DNA of 64,000 nucleotides. Origin: Micrasema longulum. Taxonomy: Eukaryota > Arthropoda > Insecta > Trichoptera > Brachycentridae. The notes under the pieces were generated by a model. It made no database searches. It saw nothing but the letters and a program-made list of their open reading frames with translations, and had not been told where the DNA came from. How positions within the stretch are numbered: position 1 is the stretch's first letter; the number at the start of each line of letters is the position of its first letter. Made by a program: the position numbers and the translations under genes. Positions 33,200-45,012 of the stretch are shown here, piece by piece. The stretch spans positions 171,982 to 235,981 of the forward strand of contig JAGVSM010002373.1 of assembly GCA_022494885.1 (NCBI GenBank), in the 5' to 3' direction.

Positions 33200-34580
33200 T
33201 TTAATTAATATTATCTCATTTAATCATTGTTAACTGTATGTTTCTATAAAATAAATAGTTACTTATACTCATACCCATAAACGTGGTTCATGTGAAGGTA
33301 TCTCAGCTAGTTTACATGGATTGCTCTGGGAGATTTTATCGTCAGCAGTAAAAGTAGCGGTGGGGTGAGTGAAGAAAGCAGGATGAGCTTCATTTCCATA
33401 CAATAGAAAGATATATTAACTGTACGAGAAACTCGAAATAAGTACTACCATTGTGACGTCGCGACTAGAGACATGTGTAGAAGCGTCACTTTTAAAATAC
33501 TACAAGTACCTTTTTAATTATATAATGTAAAAATGACACTTATTTTCGGGATAGAAACGATTACACATAAACGAATAAAAAACACATGAATAAACATTGA
33601 ATTATTAATTATTTAAATTTTTTTACAAAAAAATATTCAAAAGAATATTATTACAAAAATTTATTCGGCGACATCTTATTTTGAGAACCTCTGACTTGCA
33701 AAGGATATAATAAAAGGTCATAAATCAGTCTAATGTTTAAAAATGTTGTCTGGTATATTGTAAATAAGTATTTTTATTTAGAAATCTTATGAAGAAAACC
33801 CAAGTATTTTTTAAATAATAACCCAAAAGTTGGGTGGTTAAAAATCATGAAATCTAGACATATACAGAATTAAATTCTTTTTTGTATTATAAAAAAAAAT
33901 ATCCAGCATTTAGCAAAGCAAAAAAACAATAACTGTTGTGTAGATTTCTACACTTTTCTATGGCTGGCTGCTTTCTGCATAACAACGTTCAATTATTATA
34001 ACTTGTTGTCACTAAAATAATGGTATTATAACGTTTAATATGTGCATACATCAAATTTTAGTTATAGTAATGTTGGTTAAAATCCTCTTAAAATTCCAGA
34101 AAGAATACTTAATATATTGGTCTTTTATCAAAAGCAAAGCATGTAATATATCTTAAGAGTATCCTTCGGATTCCTGAAATTAATACGTATCTTTCCTCTG
34201 GTTTTTATTTAATATACTAAGCCATAAAATTATATGAAAATAAGCAAGGGTATTATCCTTACTCCTGAGTACACACTCGGCTATGCTTGAGGAAAAGTAA
34301 AAGATTAATACGGGCTTGCCTTATATAAATATTTGCCAGACTTGAGAAAGGGCAGAGTGCTGTAAAAGTTTCGTCACAATTTCATATTTGTTTCAGGCGA
34401 AATGAAAAGAGCAATGCTGCCCTAAATTTTTGTAAGAATTTCCCAAGAAAAGTATTTTCTAAACTTTTTTCAAGTCTCAAAATGGGAATTCTAAATTTAA
34501 ATTCTAATTCCCGCTGTTATCAGTATACAATGCCTAAAAACTGTTGAGCTGACCAAACTAATACAATAAATATGCACGTC
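33200..34580. other. No gene seen
   Basis: AT-rich; no supported ORF or repeat apart from a weak GC-richer patch near 33330-33480. Confidence 0.5.
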
Positions 34581-34584
34581 ATTC

Positions 34585-34790
34585 AAACATGAATAGCGAG
34601 CGTTTTACATGAATAAAGTTTGATAGCTGAAGTTAGGATATCGTGTTTAATTGTCAATGTCAAGTACTTAGGGGCACTCGAGATAAAGTCGTCAGGTTTT
34701 TGATCGACTTTATTCCCGCGAATGGTTCAAGAATAGAGTCACTTGCCAATTTAGGGAAGTCGCGTACGATTATATAAATGATTTAGTCTA
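34585..34790 (+). repeat. Dispersed repeat family J, copy 1
   Basis: GAGCGTTTTACATGAAT, AAGTTTGATAGCTGAAGTT, GGGGCACTCGAGAT and AGGGAAGTCGCGTACGATT align with 60275-60470 in the same orientation. No ORF. Confidence 0.65.
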
Positions 34791-34932
34791 CCATTAGACA
34801 CTATGTCTGATATTTGACAAGGTCAAGATAAAATATTACTTTGAATATTGTTTATAATAAATTGTAAGAGAAAAGGCATAAAAATTAAATATCATTACTT
34901 CTTTCTTTTTTTTCCACATCCACTCCTAAATA

Positions 34933-35140
34933 GAGCATGTGGACATCACCAGATGCCTCAAGGAGACCCAATCACCAGCCAGCACTCGCGCATCCTCTTA
35001 CGTCCGTTAGTTCTACCGAATAAAGCCGAAAGATCGTCATCGACGGACTTCCGGAGGGCGAGAGCCCGCAGGTGTTAAAAAGAGGCATCTCGGGTTGAGA
35101 CTCTCCCGAGGCATCCACAGCGCGTGTCTAAGTCTGATCC
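34933..35140 (+). repeat. Dispersed repeat family I, copy 2
   Basis: Starts with TGGACATCACCAGATGCC, goes through AAAGATCGTCATCGACGG and runs on to CTCCCGAGGCATCCACAGCG, further than copy 1. GC-rich relative to its surroundings. Confidence 0.6.
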
Positions 35141-35312
35141 GCCACCGCATCTTCAAGATGCTTGCAATACGAGGCTGTAGTTTCTGTTCTTGAACTTAAA
35201 TATAAGTCATGAAATCGAACCACCCTATACCTAAGGTTCTCTTCAATCATTTATTCTAATAAATTACTTGTTTATTAATGTCCTACCTAATTAAAGCAAG
35301 AAAAATATACTT

Positions 35313-36015
35313 TAGTAGCGGATCCGACAGACGTTGTCCTGCCTGAATGTTGGTTTGCCTGCTATTAGTTTAGAAAAATACTTTTCATTGAAAACTAGGT
35401 TCCTAGGTTCTCGTTTGTGATTGAATTTCAAAACAAAAAATTGTCAATATTTTAAAAAGATTGAATTTAGGTAGGTACTTGTTGATGTTTGAATTCCAAA
35501 ACATAAAATAAATGTTTTTTCAAATATGGCATTCTTTTTGCAAACGTCAAACTCCGGTCGTATCACCAACAAAGGGGTGTACAAATCTAGGAATACGATT
35601 TTTAAAAATGTATTGAATTTGATATTTTATTAGTGTTACCAAAAATCCAATAAAAAGAAATAAATGGGTTGAAGTTGTAAGGAATTTATGGAAAGAATCT
35701 GATTGAGATCCACAAAAAACAAATGTTGTTTGTAAATATTCAAAAACAAACTTTTTTATACAGAAAAAAAACAACATCTTTCCATTTTTTTGCAAATGCA
35801 TTCTCCTCAAATGCAACCCTGGTAGATCGATGAATAAAACATTTATGCTCCTAACTTCTTTTTTACATATTCGATTGAAGATTTAAATATCTACAAACAC
35901 GCACAGCGCAAAGATCTGTATTTCTCTAAAAACTGCACGCAAATCGGTTAAGCCGTTTAGGAGGAGTACGGTGACATCACACGTACAGATAAATTATATA
36001 TATATATATATAAAG
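35313..36015 (+). repeat. Dispersed repeat family E, copy 3
   Basis: From TAGCGGATCCGACAGACG to GGAGGAGTACGGTGACATC and a (TA)n run ending TATAAAGATAGG. The longest copy here. Confidence 0.75.
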
Positions 36016-36299
36016 ATAGGTAACAATTCTACTCATTAAATAAAGTCAATGTTTATTTACTCTATTTAATGAAATGTATTTTTGACAGTTTTTGAATAAA
36101 TAATAAATTTCTAGTTTCAACTTAGGCTGGGTTGTATCATTAGTAATAGTTAAAAATCTAAAGTAATAGAAACAGTTTTAAAATTTTTTTTTTGTACAAA
36201 AAACTTTTTTGAAACATTAACTCGGTATAACTTTTAATTTTTAATTATAACTAATGACCAAACAACCAGGCTTGAGACTTTTGAAAAAATTAATAAGCA

Positions 36300-36500
36300 A
36301 TATTTTGAATTTGTCCAAATTTTTGTAGACGAGGACGGGTTCAACTCCCGGGGAAGCTGTTAATAATAACAGATTACAACACAGATGAATTTTTTTTAGA
36401 GAAGGTAATGTAGAAGTTTAGGCATCTACAGGGCTTATGATCTGTCATTGTTATACACTATATTACCTTATCTAAAATGTTCTTTATCTCTGATGTAACA
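36300..36500 (+). repeat. Repeat family D, 5' part with outer sub-repeat
   Basis: Outer segment CAATATTTTGAATTTGTCC with TTGTAGACGAG, then GTAGAAGTTTAGGCATC and TACAGGGCTTATGATCTGTC; truncated after TCATTG. A GGTTCAACTCCCGG box between them resembles a tRNA B-box. Confidence 0.5.
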
Positions 36501-36954
36501 TGTTAAATTTATAAGGTATATAAGATACTAAATTTGAACATGAAGTTCAATTTACTTTCTGCTAAGTAAGGTTTTTAGAAAATTAAACCTTTTTTTCAGA
36601 TCTAAATCGTTTTCGTTACCCACACATGGTTACGTACAAAAGTTATATCCCATGTTACTTTAAAATAACCAAAAGATTGGTACTTTTACAAGATAAACAT
36701 CTCTCATTATCCCTTCTTTTTGGAACACAAGTAAACTTGCAAAAATTTTGAATTTTGCTGGTAATTCTATTTCTAAGATTCGACGCTGCTGCTTTTTTGT
36801 TTAAAAAACCAAAACACAATGGAAAAAGTGACAATTACACGAAATGATTTAATAGCCTATGTAAAATGTGATGTGGGCAACAACATATTTAAAGGGTAGA
36901 TAAACAATATGGACCAGGTTTATAAGATGTGAAATTGGGATTCAATTGGACGTT

Positions 36955-37205
36955 TATGATCATCATTTTCCTATCTGTCCCCGGTGGTTCATAAACCACT
37001 GCATTAGAATTTAAATTGCTGAGTAAATGATTTTTTTTGTGACATGTAAGGTAAGGTGAACATTCTTACGCATTAGGTAACAGACAAGAAATAGTGAAAT
37101 AATGTAGTGCAGAACCACCTTCAATAAACCATATTTTGTACTGACTCAGAAATTAAATTTAGAACCTTTAAGTAAGTAAGTAAACGTGCCAATCACTACA
37201 TTACG
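36955..37205 (-). repeat. Divergent SINE (family B group)
   Basis: Reverse orientation, with ACCGGGGACAGATAGG at the tail side, AATGCGTAAGAATG in the body and a degenerate tRNA-like head near 37180-37205. Older than the other copies. Confidence 0.4.
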
Positions 37206-37209
37206 AGGC

Positions 37210-37812
37210 GGATTTATTTCTACTTGATTTATTTTTCAAAAGTTAAAAACATTTCCGTTCTATTTCAAAAAAAAAAATTTTTTTATTCACTCGGATACAA
37301 AACTTTGACTTTTCATTAACGAGATATAAATATTACATAAAAGTTATCGTACTAAAAAAATTAGTATTGTTTCAAGGAGTTCCTAGATTTTCGTAACATG
37401 TAATTTAATTGGTGTTTACGGCAAGAGCTGGCCAAGTCCCAGGAAAGTTTGAAAACTAACTTAGAAAGAACGTGATTGTGGAATATTACTGTCAGCAGTT
37501 CAAGAAGAAAACTTTTAGAGATTTCATAACCGTTTGACAAATCTACGTTTAAAAAAAAAGCTGATATTTCATAAAAAAAATGTTACTGCCATCACTCAAC
37601 TCTTGCGCACCACTGGAGGAAGCACATATTCAATAAAACAGAAATCAAATTCTTAAATATAAATCTATTTACAACCTTGGTAAAAAAATCCATGTTTCTA
37701 TTTTATAATTAAACAATTTTACAAAGAAGTATCTAAAAGTAATCCTTAAAACATATTTGATTTATATGGCATCAGTAGCTTTGACAATAGTTGAGTCCGT
37801 ATTTTCGTTGGT
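37210..37812. other. 3' flank of the 37.8 kb gene
   Basis: AT-rich; no clear AATAAA downstream of the stop on the minus strand apart from one overlapping the stop codon itself. Confidence 0.4.
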
Positions 37813-39435
37813 TTATTTTTTATTCAGTGCTGCCATAAAAGATGCTCCTGCAGCAAGAGCATCCATGTTGTTAATAGCTCCTGTTGCAATGCTGCTAACT
37901 TCTTGAACCATTCTTTTGGCAATGCTTGCTTTTGTATCGATCATTGCAGTGGCAGCATCTACAAAATCATTGGGCCAGTTTGGGATGGCAGTTCCTCTCT
38001 CGCGGTTGTTTCCTCCCATAAGGCTCATTACTGTCTTTGCAATGAGGTTAGCCAAATCGTCCGGTTTAAGTCCTGTCAACGCACTGAGAACTTGATCGTC
38101 TTCCATGTCTACTGGTCCTTTGATCAAACTCCCAAAGTTAACGAGATCGTTTCGTGTAGCACTTGGTGGAACAACAATAAGTTCATTTTTCTTTTCTGGT
38201 TCTGTATGAGCACTTTTATTTTGTGAAACTTCACTTTTTATACCCGTGTTGTCATCAATGGGTTTGAATTGAATAGGAACATTATCGGATGATTTTTCAT
38301 TAATAGGTTTGATTTCAATAGGCACAATATCTGCTGGTTTTTCATCAACAGGTTTGGCTTCAATAGGCACAACGTTAGCTGGTATTTCATCAATGGGGTT
38401 GACTTCAATAGGCACATGGTCTGTTGGTTTTCCCTCAAAAGTTTTTGGTTCAATTTTTTCTTCTATTACTTTTTGATCCACGGACTGTTTGTCTAACCTT
38501 TCTTCCTCCATCGGTTTATCGTTAGAAGTTTTTTCTTCAGTAAGATTTTTTTTGCAAGGTTTAACTATAACATAATGTCCTTCTCCTGTTCCTATTTCAT
38601 AATTGTTTATGCTACTCATGTCCGCCCTGTTCTCTCGTGACTGTGCATATTCGTCTACTGGTAGTGCTGTGTAGAAAACATCTCTTGGTATTCCTAAAGG
38701 GTTGGCCAAATCAGGGACAGTTTCGTGTTCTCCCGCAGACTTTTCTAAAATTCCAGGTGCCCCGTGAATAACCTGTTCAAATAAAAACATAAATAAAAAA
38801 AATATCTGCATTTTGAAATACCTAACAAAAGCAGTACAACCACATAATTTCTTTACACAAAATACCTTCAACCTTATGATATTGAAATAAGAACTAACTT
38901 TAGAGTAGGTTTTAGTATAAACTTGCAAGCACTAATACCAAATACTGATTTTATTCATCTGACGAAATCATCATACCGATTAACTGGCTGTGAGATGTAA
39001 ACTATTAAAAAAAAAAAACGTTTCTGCAATAATAGTCCTAAGTACATTCATGAATGAAAAAGAAACATTTTTATTTTAAAGAATAAACGACTGTTTTGAA
39101 TGATTTGAGAAAAGAAGTAATTATTGCGTGAAATGCGGTATGCAGTAATTTGCAAAAAACTGAAATATTTATAACGATATCCACAAAACACTTGGATAAT
39201 CGACGATTCATAACTAAAGTATCAATAAATAGCGAAATATAAGAAATTCGGACAATGAAAAACACTGATTCAACGAGCTTTTAAAATGGTAATTTTCTTT
39301 AATTTATGCTCATTTTGAATAACTTAAAATATCACCAAAAAAAAGAAGATGGAAAAACTATAGTTTTATCACTTTTAATTAAATACTCACTTGAATAAAA
39401 TAAAGGGCTAATGCGTAAAATAATAAGTTCTTCAT
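37813..39435 (-). CDS. Secreted low-complexity protein, two exons, 334 aa (unknown family)
   Basis: Exon 1 is 39391-39435 (MKNLLFYALALYFIQ), with donor GTGAGT directly after the Gln codon. Exon 2 is 37813-38772, after acceptor TTTGAACAG, starting VIHGAPG. The join is phase 0 and gives a signal peptide likely cleaved after the small residues at VIHG. Residues roughly 90-230 are Lys/Glu/Pro-rich with four 15-residue repeats of the type VPIExKPIDEKPADN. The C-terminal part (about 230-334) lacks this repeat and is probably helical (DMEDDQVLSALTGLKPDDL to ASFMAALNKK). Two N-X-S/T sites (NLT, NKS) and a single Cys in the mature part. A longer unspliced frame starts at 38928, but its N-terminus lacks a signal and includes intron-like sequence. 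Function unknown; the first exon resembles that of the 45-50 kb gene. Confidence 0.75.
38238..38435 (-). repeat. 45-bp in-frame tandem repeat inside the 37.8 kb gene
   Basis: Four units encoding VPIEVNPIDE, VPIEAKPVDE, VPIEIKPINE and VPIQFKPIDD, spaced exactly 15 codons apart. The units have diverged but keep the frame. Confidence 0.8.
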
Positions 39436-39494
39436 TTTCACGTCTGTTTGATTCACTATTAATCGAGATATTGAAGATAAATAAAATAATTTGA

Positions 39495-39504
39495 GATTTT
39501 TATA
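39495..39504 (-). promoter_or_regulatory. TATA box of the 37.8-39.4 kb gene
   Basis: TATAAAAATC on the minus strand, about 60 bp before the ATG at 39435. A start of transcription about 30 bp downstream would give a 5' leader of roughly 35-40 nt. Confidence 0.55.
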
Positions 39505-39846
39505 CACTAAGGTTTAACCTAGAAAGTATATTGACTTAATATGCCTTAATGCGGAAATATTGCAACACTTGAGCATACAAAACTCATAGCCATGATCAAC
39601 GTACAGCTATGTACGCCAAACATTTGATCAAATAAACGTAACCTTAAACTAATCCAAACAATAGTTTTCTTTAATATCACATATATTGTGTGTCGACTTG
39701 CGCTTAAATTAGCAATTTAAGGGCAATTTTACTTATTCCAAGGTAACAAGATGTTAATTGATAAATATAGGAGGTGTACCGAATATGGCATACGTACCTA
39801 ATATGAGATGACGGTGCTTATCATAAATTAAGCAAGACCTCTATAA

Positions 39847-40013
39847 TTTGTTGCAACAGAAGGGGATAAAATTTTTGTGCAGGAAATATGGGAGTTTAGG
39901 CATTTACAGGGCTTATGACCTATCATTGGATGGTTTAAATGGCCACTGTGTTTTTCCTCTCCGTTGCAATCCAGCCAGTCTGCAAGCATTTGGACATACT
40001 CAAAACATTGTTG
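39847..40013 (+). repeat. Repeat family D copy with perfect 13-bp flanking direct repeat
   Basis: Contains GTTGCAACAGAAGGGG, GTTTAGGCATTTACAGGGC, GGCCACTGTG and ends with the outer sub-repeat (GTCTGCAAGCATTTGG, ACTCAAAACATTG). It is flanked by AAGACCTCTATAA at 39834-39846 and again at 40014-40026, a likely target-site duplication that fixes both ends. Confidence 0.85.
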
Positions 40014-40439
40014 AAGACCTCTATAACTCAGCGTACCCACTTCCTCATCGATCGACCAAAACATATTAGTACCCGCCCGTATACCAGACGCACCACAAGC
40101 GTCAGTGACAATGATTATGTTTTTGTGCCTTCTCGATTTGATAATAATGTAAGTTTAACTTCACTATTTTTTAATTTATTTCTGCATCCAATTATTAATC
40201 TTTTACTGATCAACATTTCAATTTAAAAAAAAACTGTTATATATTCGTTTGTACTTATCTTGTTCTTAATATGGGATTTCTGGATGACCCTAATATAGAC
40301 TTTCTGAAATTAGGGACACTGTTTGTAGTATGGAATTCGAGAATGGAGAAGTACGCTTAAAAATAGTATGTATTTATCTACCGATTGATTACAAACTCGG
40401 TTCCTTTAATGTCTCGATACCTCCACTCAGAAAGACAGT

Positions 40440-40765
40440 AAAACAGACGGATAATATATAATAACGAAGATTTATGTATGGAAGTGAAACATGGAACTGG
40501 CAGAAGAAGGATGAAAGCCGAGTGAACGTGGTTGAAATACAATCAGACGACCAAGGAAGACGTGGCATGATCAGATAAACCAAAATCTTAAGTCTAGTCA
40601 TGTCAAAAGCAGACAGAACCGAAGGGTATGTATGACAAGATGTATGAATGTGGAAGAGGCTAGGATTGTATGCCAGGATAGACGTGTGTGGCGGTCCATT
40701 CTCTCTGCCTACCCCTACGGGGAAATGGCGTGATGGTAGTAGTAGTAGTAGTAGTAGTAGTAGCA
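40440..40765 (+). mobile_element. RTE-like copy 3, 3' end with internal deletion
   Basis: ATGTATGGAAGTGAAAC, AAGAAGGATGAAAGCCGAG, then a jump to CGACCAAGGAAGACGTGGC and on to TCTGCCTACCCCTACGGGG. A (TAG)n run follows at 40735-40762. The segment with LRWFGHVERM is deleted. Confidence 0.75.
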
Positions 40766-41091
40766 ACTTTCTTACGCCAAGATACTTTTATTTGTTAATA
40801 GGGCAGAATCTAGCGACATTATTTTTTGCATCTCGGCATTCGTTTTATCACATTATGAGTTATGTCGGAATTTCATTCACCTTCAAAATTTATTTATATT
40901 ACCCTTCATATTTTTAACAGGCTTTTAAGAAAAAAAGTGCCAACCTCAAAACGATTAAAAATTTTAATGAATCATAATTAAAGGAAAAATTGCTCGGTGG
41001 AACAAGTTTTTAGTCACTTTTAATGCGTAGATAACCGTATCGAGGGGTTCTAGACCCGTCGCGCGTCGGTACAAACCGATGTACTTACATC

Positions 41092-41315
41092 AAAACTTGA
41101 TCGTGGGGGGATTGGTAGTGTATCTTCGTAATCGGTTGGGAGAATTTTATCTTCAACTATGACGTCCTACTAAAACCATGACATTTTAGTGCGTAGATAT
41201 GTGTACCATGACGTACGCTTCCCCTTGTTTCCTACCCAAAACTTGAAGGTGGAGGTCGGTAGTGTATCTTCGTAATTGCTAGAGAAAATTTGTCTTCAAC
41301 TATACCGTCAGGGTG
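41092..41315. repeat. Local direct duplication, units about 75 bp, 146 bp apart
   Basis: AAAACTTGA, GGTAGTGTATCTTCGTAAT and TCTTCAACTAT occur in the same order at 41092-41167 and 41238-41313. Source unknown; no ORF. Confidence 0.65.
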
Positions 41316-41564
41316 AAGATATGACGTCTTTATCTTCCCATCATAATTGAGGCCCTGGTATAAATTTGAACAAGAAGATAAGCCGTTATATTTGTTGTGT
41401 AAAATTTAACACGGAAAAGAGGGTGGCTGAGCCCGAGACCTTAAAATCAAAACCCAAATCTACAATTTACGGTGCTAATGCCAGATCACGACCAAACCCG
41501 ACCCTTGAAATCGAATTAACAAAACCCACATCCATTTGATAATAATAATATTTGATTTATTATT

Positions 41565-41700
41565 TCCAAATAAAGATAAATAACATGTTTGAAATAGGAA
41601 TGCGGAAGTCTTCAGAGTTGCTTACCTCTCTTTGGGTAGTTTAAGTGATCGCTTTACACAATATGTAATATTCACCGCTGCCTATTCGAATTTGAAAAAT
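41565..41700 (+). repeat. Repeat family D, divergent copy
   Basis: GGAATGCGGAAGTCTTC, GTTTAAGTGATCGCTTTAC and ATATGTAATATTCACC remain. Confidence 0.5.
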
Positions 41701-41933
41701 ATATTTGAAATAAAATTAATATATTTAAATTAATAAATATATTTTCTTGACAGATGATCAATTATTTTGATAAATTAATCGTAATAGAAATTTTTTTTTT
41801 TCCAACTTCCGAATACCAGAATTACTGTAACAATTTTTGCCTTAATTTATTTTGTTTTATTTTACAATATTTTATTTCATTTGATTTTTTTTTTAAATTT
41901 CTTTTTAGATAGTTTTATTATTATTATTATCAG

Positions 41934-42487
41934 TCTTAATTTCATTTTACTTTACCTTTATCTATCTTACTCTATCTTTATCTATCTTTACTTCATCTTT
42001 ACTTCCATCTTCTATTCTATCTTACTCTATCTTACTCCATCTTACTCCATTCCACTCCATTCCCACTCCATCTCACTCATTCCACCATTCTACTTCATTC
42101 TACTCATCTTACTCATTCCTATATCTATCTCTACTCATCTTCATCTTATCTTACTCCATCTTATCTAATCTTACTCCATTCTACTCCATCTCTACTCATC
42201 TCTACTCTATCTTTACTCATTCTATCTATCTTACTCATCTTAATTTTATCATCTACCCTATCTATCTTACTCTTACTCCTATCTATCTTTACTCATCTTT
42301 ACTCATCTTACTCATCTTACTCTTACCTTTATCTATCTTTTACTATCTTATCTATCTTATCATTCCTATTATTTTATTTATTTTATTTATTTTATTTATT
42401 TTATTTATCTTATTTATTTTATTTATTTTATTTATTTTATTTATTTTATTTATTTTTCTTTTATTTTATTTTATTTTATTTCATTCT
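41934..42487. repeat. 554-bp tract without any G on the plus strand
   Basis: Pyrimidine-rich degenerate repeats of CATCTTACTC and CTATCTTTA type, grading into (TTTAT)n from about 42365. No G occurs from 41934 to 42487. Not coding. Confidence 0.95.
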
Positions 42488-42499
42488 GTTCTATTTCAA

Positions 42500-43010
42500 T
42501 TATTTTTTATTATTATGGAAGAAACTTTGTCTAGTAAATCTTTATTTAATGTTATTTTATTCAAACATTATTTTGTCTAATAATTTACATATATTTGTTT
42601 TTATTTCTTAAATACCATCATTTAAATTATAAAATTTAGAAAAACTGTCTTGCTACCCTTCGATTTTTTTTTATAATTTAAAAGTGAATTCATTTGATTT
42701 GGGTGTTCGATATGCTTATAAACATAATATTCGAGTTTTTCAATTGAAGATGAAAATGATTTTGTGTTTTAACACCACCAAAACTAGCTGAGAAATATTT
42801 CATAAACTCGTGTAGTGTGAAAACTACAAAAGTAGTTGATTTTATTGGGAATTTAACCATCTTATCCTATAAAGCAAATCCTGAAATAAAAAGCGTAATT
42901 AATTATTGAATCGTAAATTATTGTTAATACCAACAATTTTATTTTTTAGATGAATAAAACTCCGTATTGACTTGATCAACAAGTAATAAGGCTCTTCTCA
43001 TAAAGTGTCT
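42500..43010. other. No gene seen
   Basis: AT-rich, no supported feature. Confidence 0.5.
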
Positions 43011-43014
43011 ATTC

Positions 43015-43275
43015 GTCTCGATTGTGGAATCCCGTCATCTGTCAAAGATATTTCTATAGTATCTCTGTTAAAAACTCGCCTTAAGAAACGTCTGCATTCT
43101 TTTCCTTATATCTTCTTTTTTCCTCTATTCTTATTTAATTTTCCCATTTAAGACTAGTATCGATATTAATTAATTTATTTATGTACACATTTGTTATTTC
43201 TGATTTTGTAACTATTTTGTTTGATTATTTTCTGGCATGTGTTTTGAAACTAAAGTGTTAAAAACACCTTTTTTA
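43015..43275 (+). mobile_element. Non-LTR retrotransposon 3' fragment, same type as the 48 kb copy
   Basis: CGATTGTGGAATCCCG, TCTGTCAAAGATATTTC and CTGTTAAAAACTCGCC give SRLWNPVI.. and, after a shift, VKDIS..SLLKTRLKKRLH, the usual jockey-type C-terminal tail (LWN.LP...K....FK..LK..L). Confidence 0.6.
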
Positions 43276-43299
43276 AAAAATTTGTTTTTTTTTTGGGTG

Positions 43300-43810
43300 A
43301 TACCGTGTGTCTTGAATTTGTTTCGACGTTTCAGCTACCATTGCAGGAGCCATCTTCAGGGTAAATAATGTATTTAAGTACTAGTAATTTGTACCGTGTT
43401 GCAGTCGGCATTATAAGGCAAATTTCTATTCGTTCTTGTAGTATGAAGTGCTGGGAAATATGTTGAGTTTAATTTAAGCCTGTCGTATTTGTTTATATTA
43501 TTTTGGTGTCTGTGCAATTTAATTGCCTCTTTTATTATTTGTGTAATTACAAGAATAATGTAAAACTTTCGGTTCAAAGGTGAAAAAGTGTCAGGTATCT
43601 ATAAAGTGTTCTACTATTGCAGATTTGTCAGGGTGCCCAAGCTTACACGCTCTTTTGTATTCGTCAATCCGCGCGCCCTGTTTCTAATGTACACTTTATC
43701 ACATCCTTGGCAACTTAGTTTATAAACAGCTTCCGTTTCCAGGGAAGATGATTCTTGCAATGGTGGCCAAATTTGGAATCCAATACACATGGTATCACCC
43801 AAAAAAGAAA
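43300..43810 (-). mobile_element. Penelope-like element: GIY-YIG endonuclease remnant and 3' end
   Basis: The minus strand reads AVYKLSCQGCDKVYIRNRA, a GIY-YIG-type start in which both Gly are changed (AVY ... YIR), then after frameshifts KEAIKLHRHQNNINKYDRLK and LNSTYFPAL, the C-terminal end typical of Penelope-like endonucleases. The 3' part has CCTGAAGATGGCTCC and TGGTAGCTGAAACGTCG, a hammerhead-like terminal signature of such elements. The RT domain is absent. Inactive. Confidence 0.75.
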
Positions 43811-43819
43811 CATATTGAT

Positions 43820-45012
43820 AAGTGGCCGTGAAAACCTTTGGACCTATTTACCTTTTATTTTGTTTGATAGTTAGAAAAAATTAAAATTTGGCAGTACATT
43901 TGCTAATTTAAATATATGCGCGTACGAGCTTAAATAAGTTATTCAATTCTAGTTTTTTTGAGACTTACTAAACAGTATATGAATCAAAATTGATTTAACA
44001 GCATGATTTTCAACACAAAATCAATATTTTAAATACTTTATAAATAATGTTACTAAAAATTGAGCTATTCTCATCACGCAATAAATAATTTTATAGGATG
44101 TGGTAATTAAGTTCTAAAAGAGTTTGAATCTCAAATCTCTACTGCAGGTTCTAAGATTGCCACGAAAATACAACACAACAAAATGTCATCTTTATTGAAC
44201 ATCAACGAGCAACTGAATTGATAGTATCAATTGCAGCAATGGAATTTATTTATATTTCAAAATAAAATTACATTATGTCAATCAAATTATAGTATCAGAA
44301 ACTGATTAAATCTCTTTAATTTTAAAATATTCTTCACTAATTCTTACGAAGTATTTTGTTAGAAAAAAATACATGTGTTCGTATAATAGGTTTATGAAAT
44401 AAACACGTTTAAAATAATATTATCCTTTCAGTTTATATAAAACTGTGTTTTTTTATTATATTAATTCATAATACATCTTTTGAATATTTATAAAAATGAA
44501 ATCTTTTTTCATGGGAAAACATCCGTTTTTATTTTCCAATAAGTTTTCTGTTATTTCTGTAATCCAATCCATCCTGAATTGAATATTAAAATAAAAAATG
44601 TGATACTAATTTTTTTTTTTAAAAACATTGTTCTTCTTTTTGATGCTTGAATATTATGAATTTAATTACAGTATTTCTTTAAAATTTATTGAAGAAAAAC
44701 CTAATAGGTCGGAAAGAGTAGTCATTAAGTATTTTCATTGTTACCTTTACACGAACTTTTAAAGAAACATGAGCACTTCACATTAGTCATAAAAAAAGTA
44801 GTTATTTTCAAACAATGGAAAAAATATTAACTAAAATAATATGAGGTTCTTAAAAACGAGCAAATAAAGAAATGCAATAATTTATATAATCAATTTATTA
44901 ATCATCGATCAGAACAAACATTTACTTAAAAAAATCGTTCCTTATGTTATTGTAATCTCTTCAAGTGATGTTTGGTAGCGGTGATGTTATTGCATTATAT
45001 GGTGTTTTGATC
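43820..45012. other. 3' flank of the 45-50 kb gene; otherwise no gene seen
   Basis: AT-rich; holds only the poly(A) signal candidate at 44894. Confidence 0.5.
44894..44899 (-). promoter_or_regulatory. Poly(A) signal candidate for the 45-50 kb gene
   Basis: AATAAA on the minus strand about 115 nt beyond the stop codon at 45013. Confidence 0.4.

Noticed and set aside
38773..38928. Unspliced 371-aa form of the 37.8 kb gene starting at 38928
   Set aside because: The N-terminal 52 codons lie in what reads as an intron (good acceptor at 38773), and the spliced form gives a clear signal peptide and TATA promoter.
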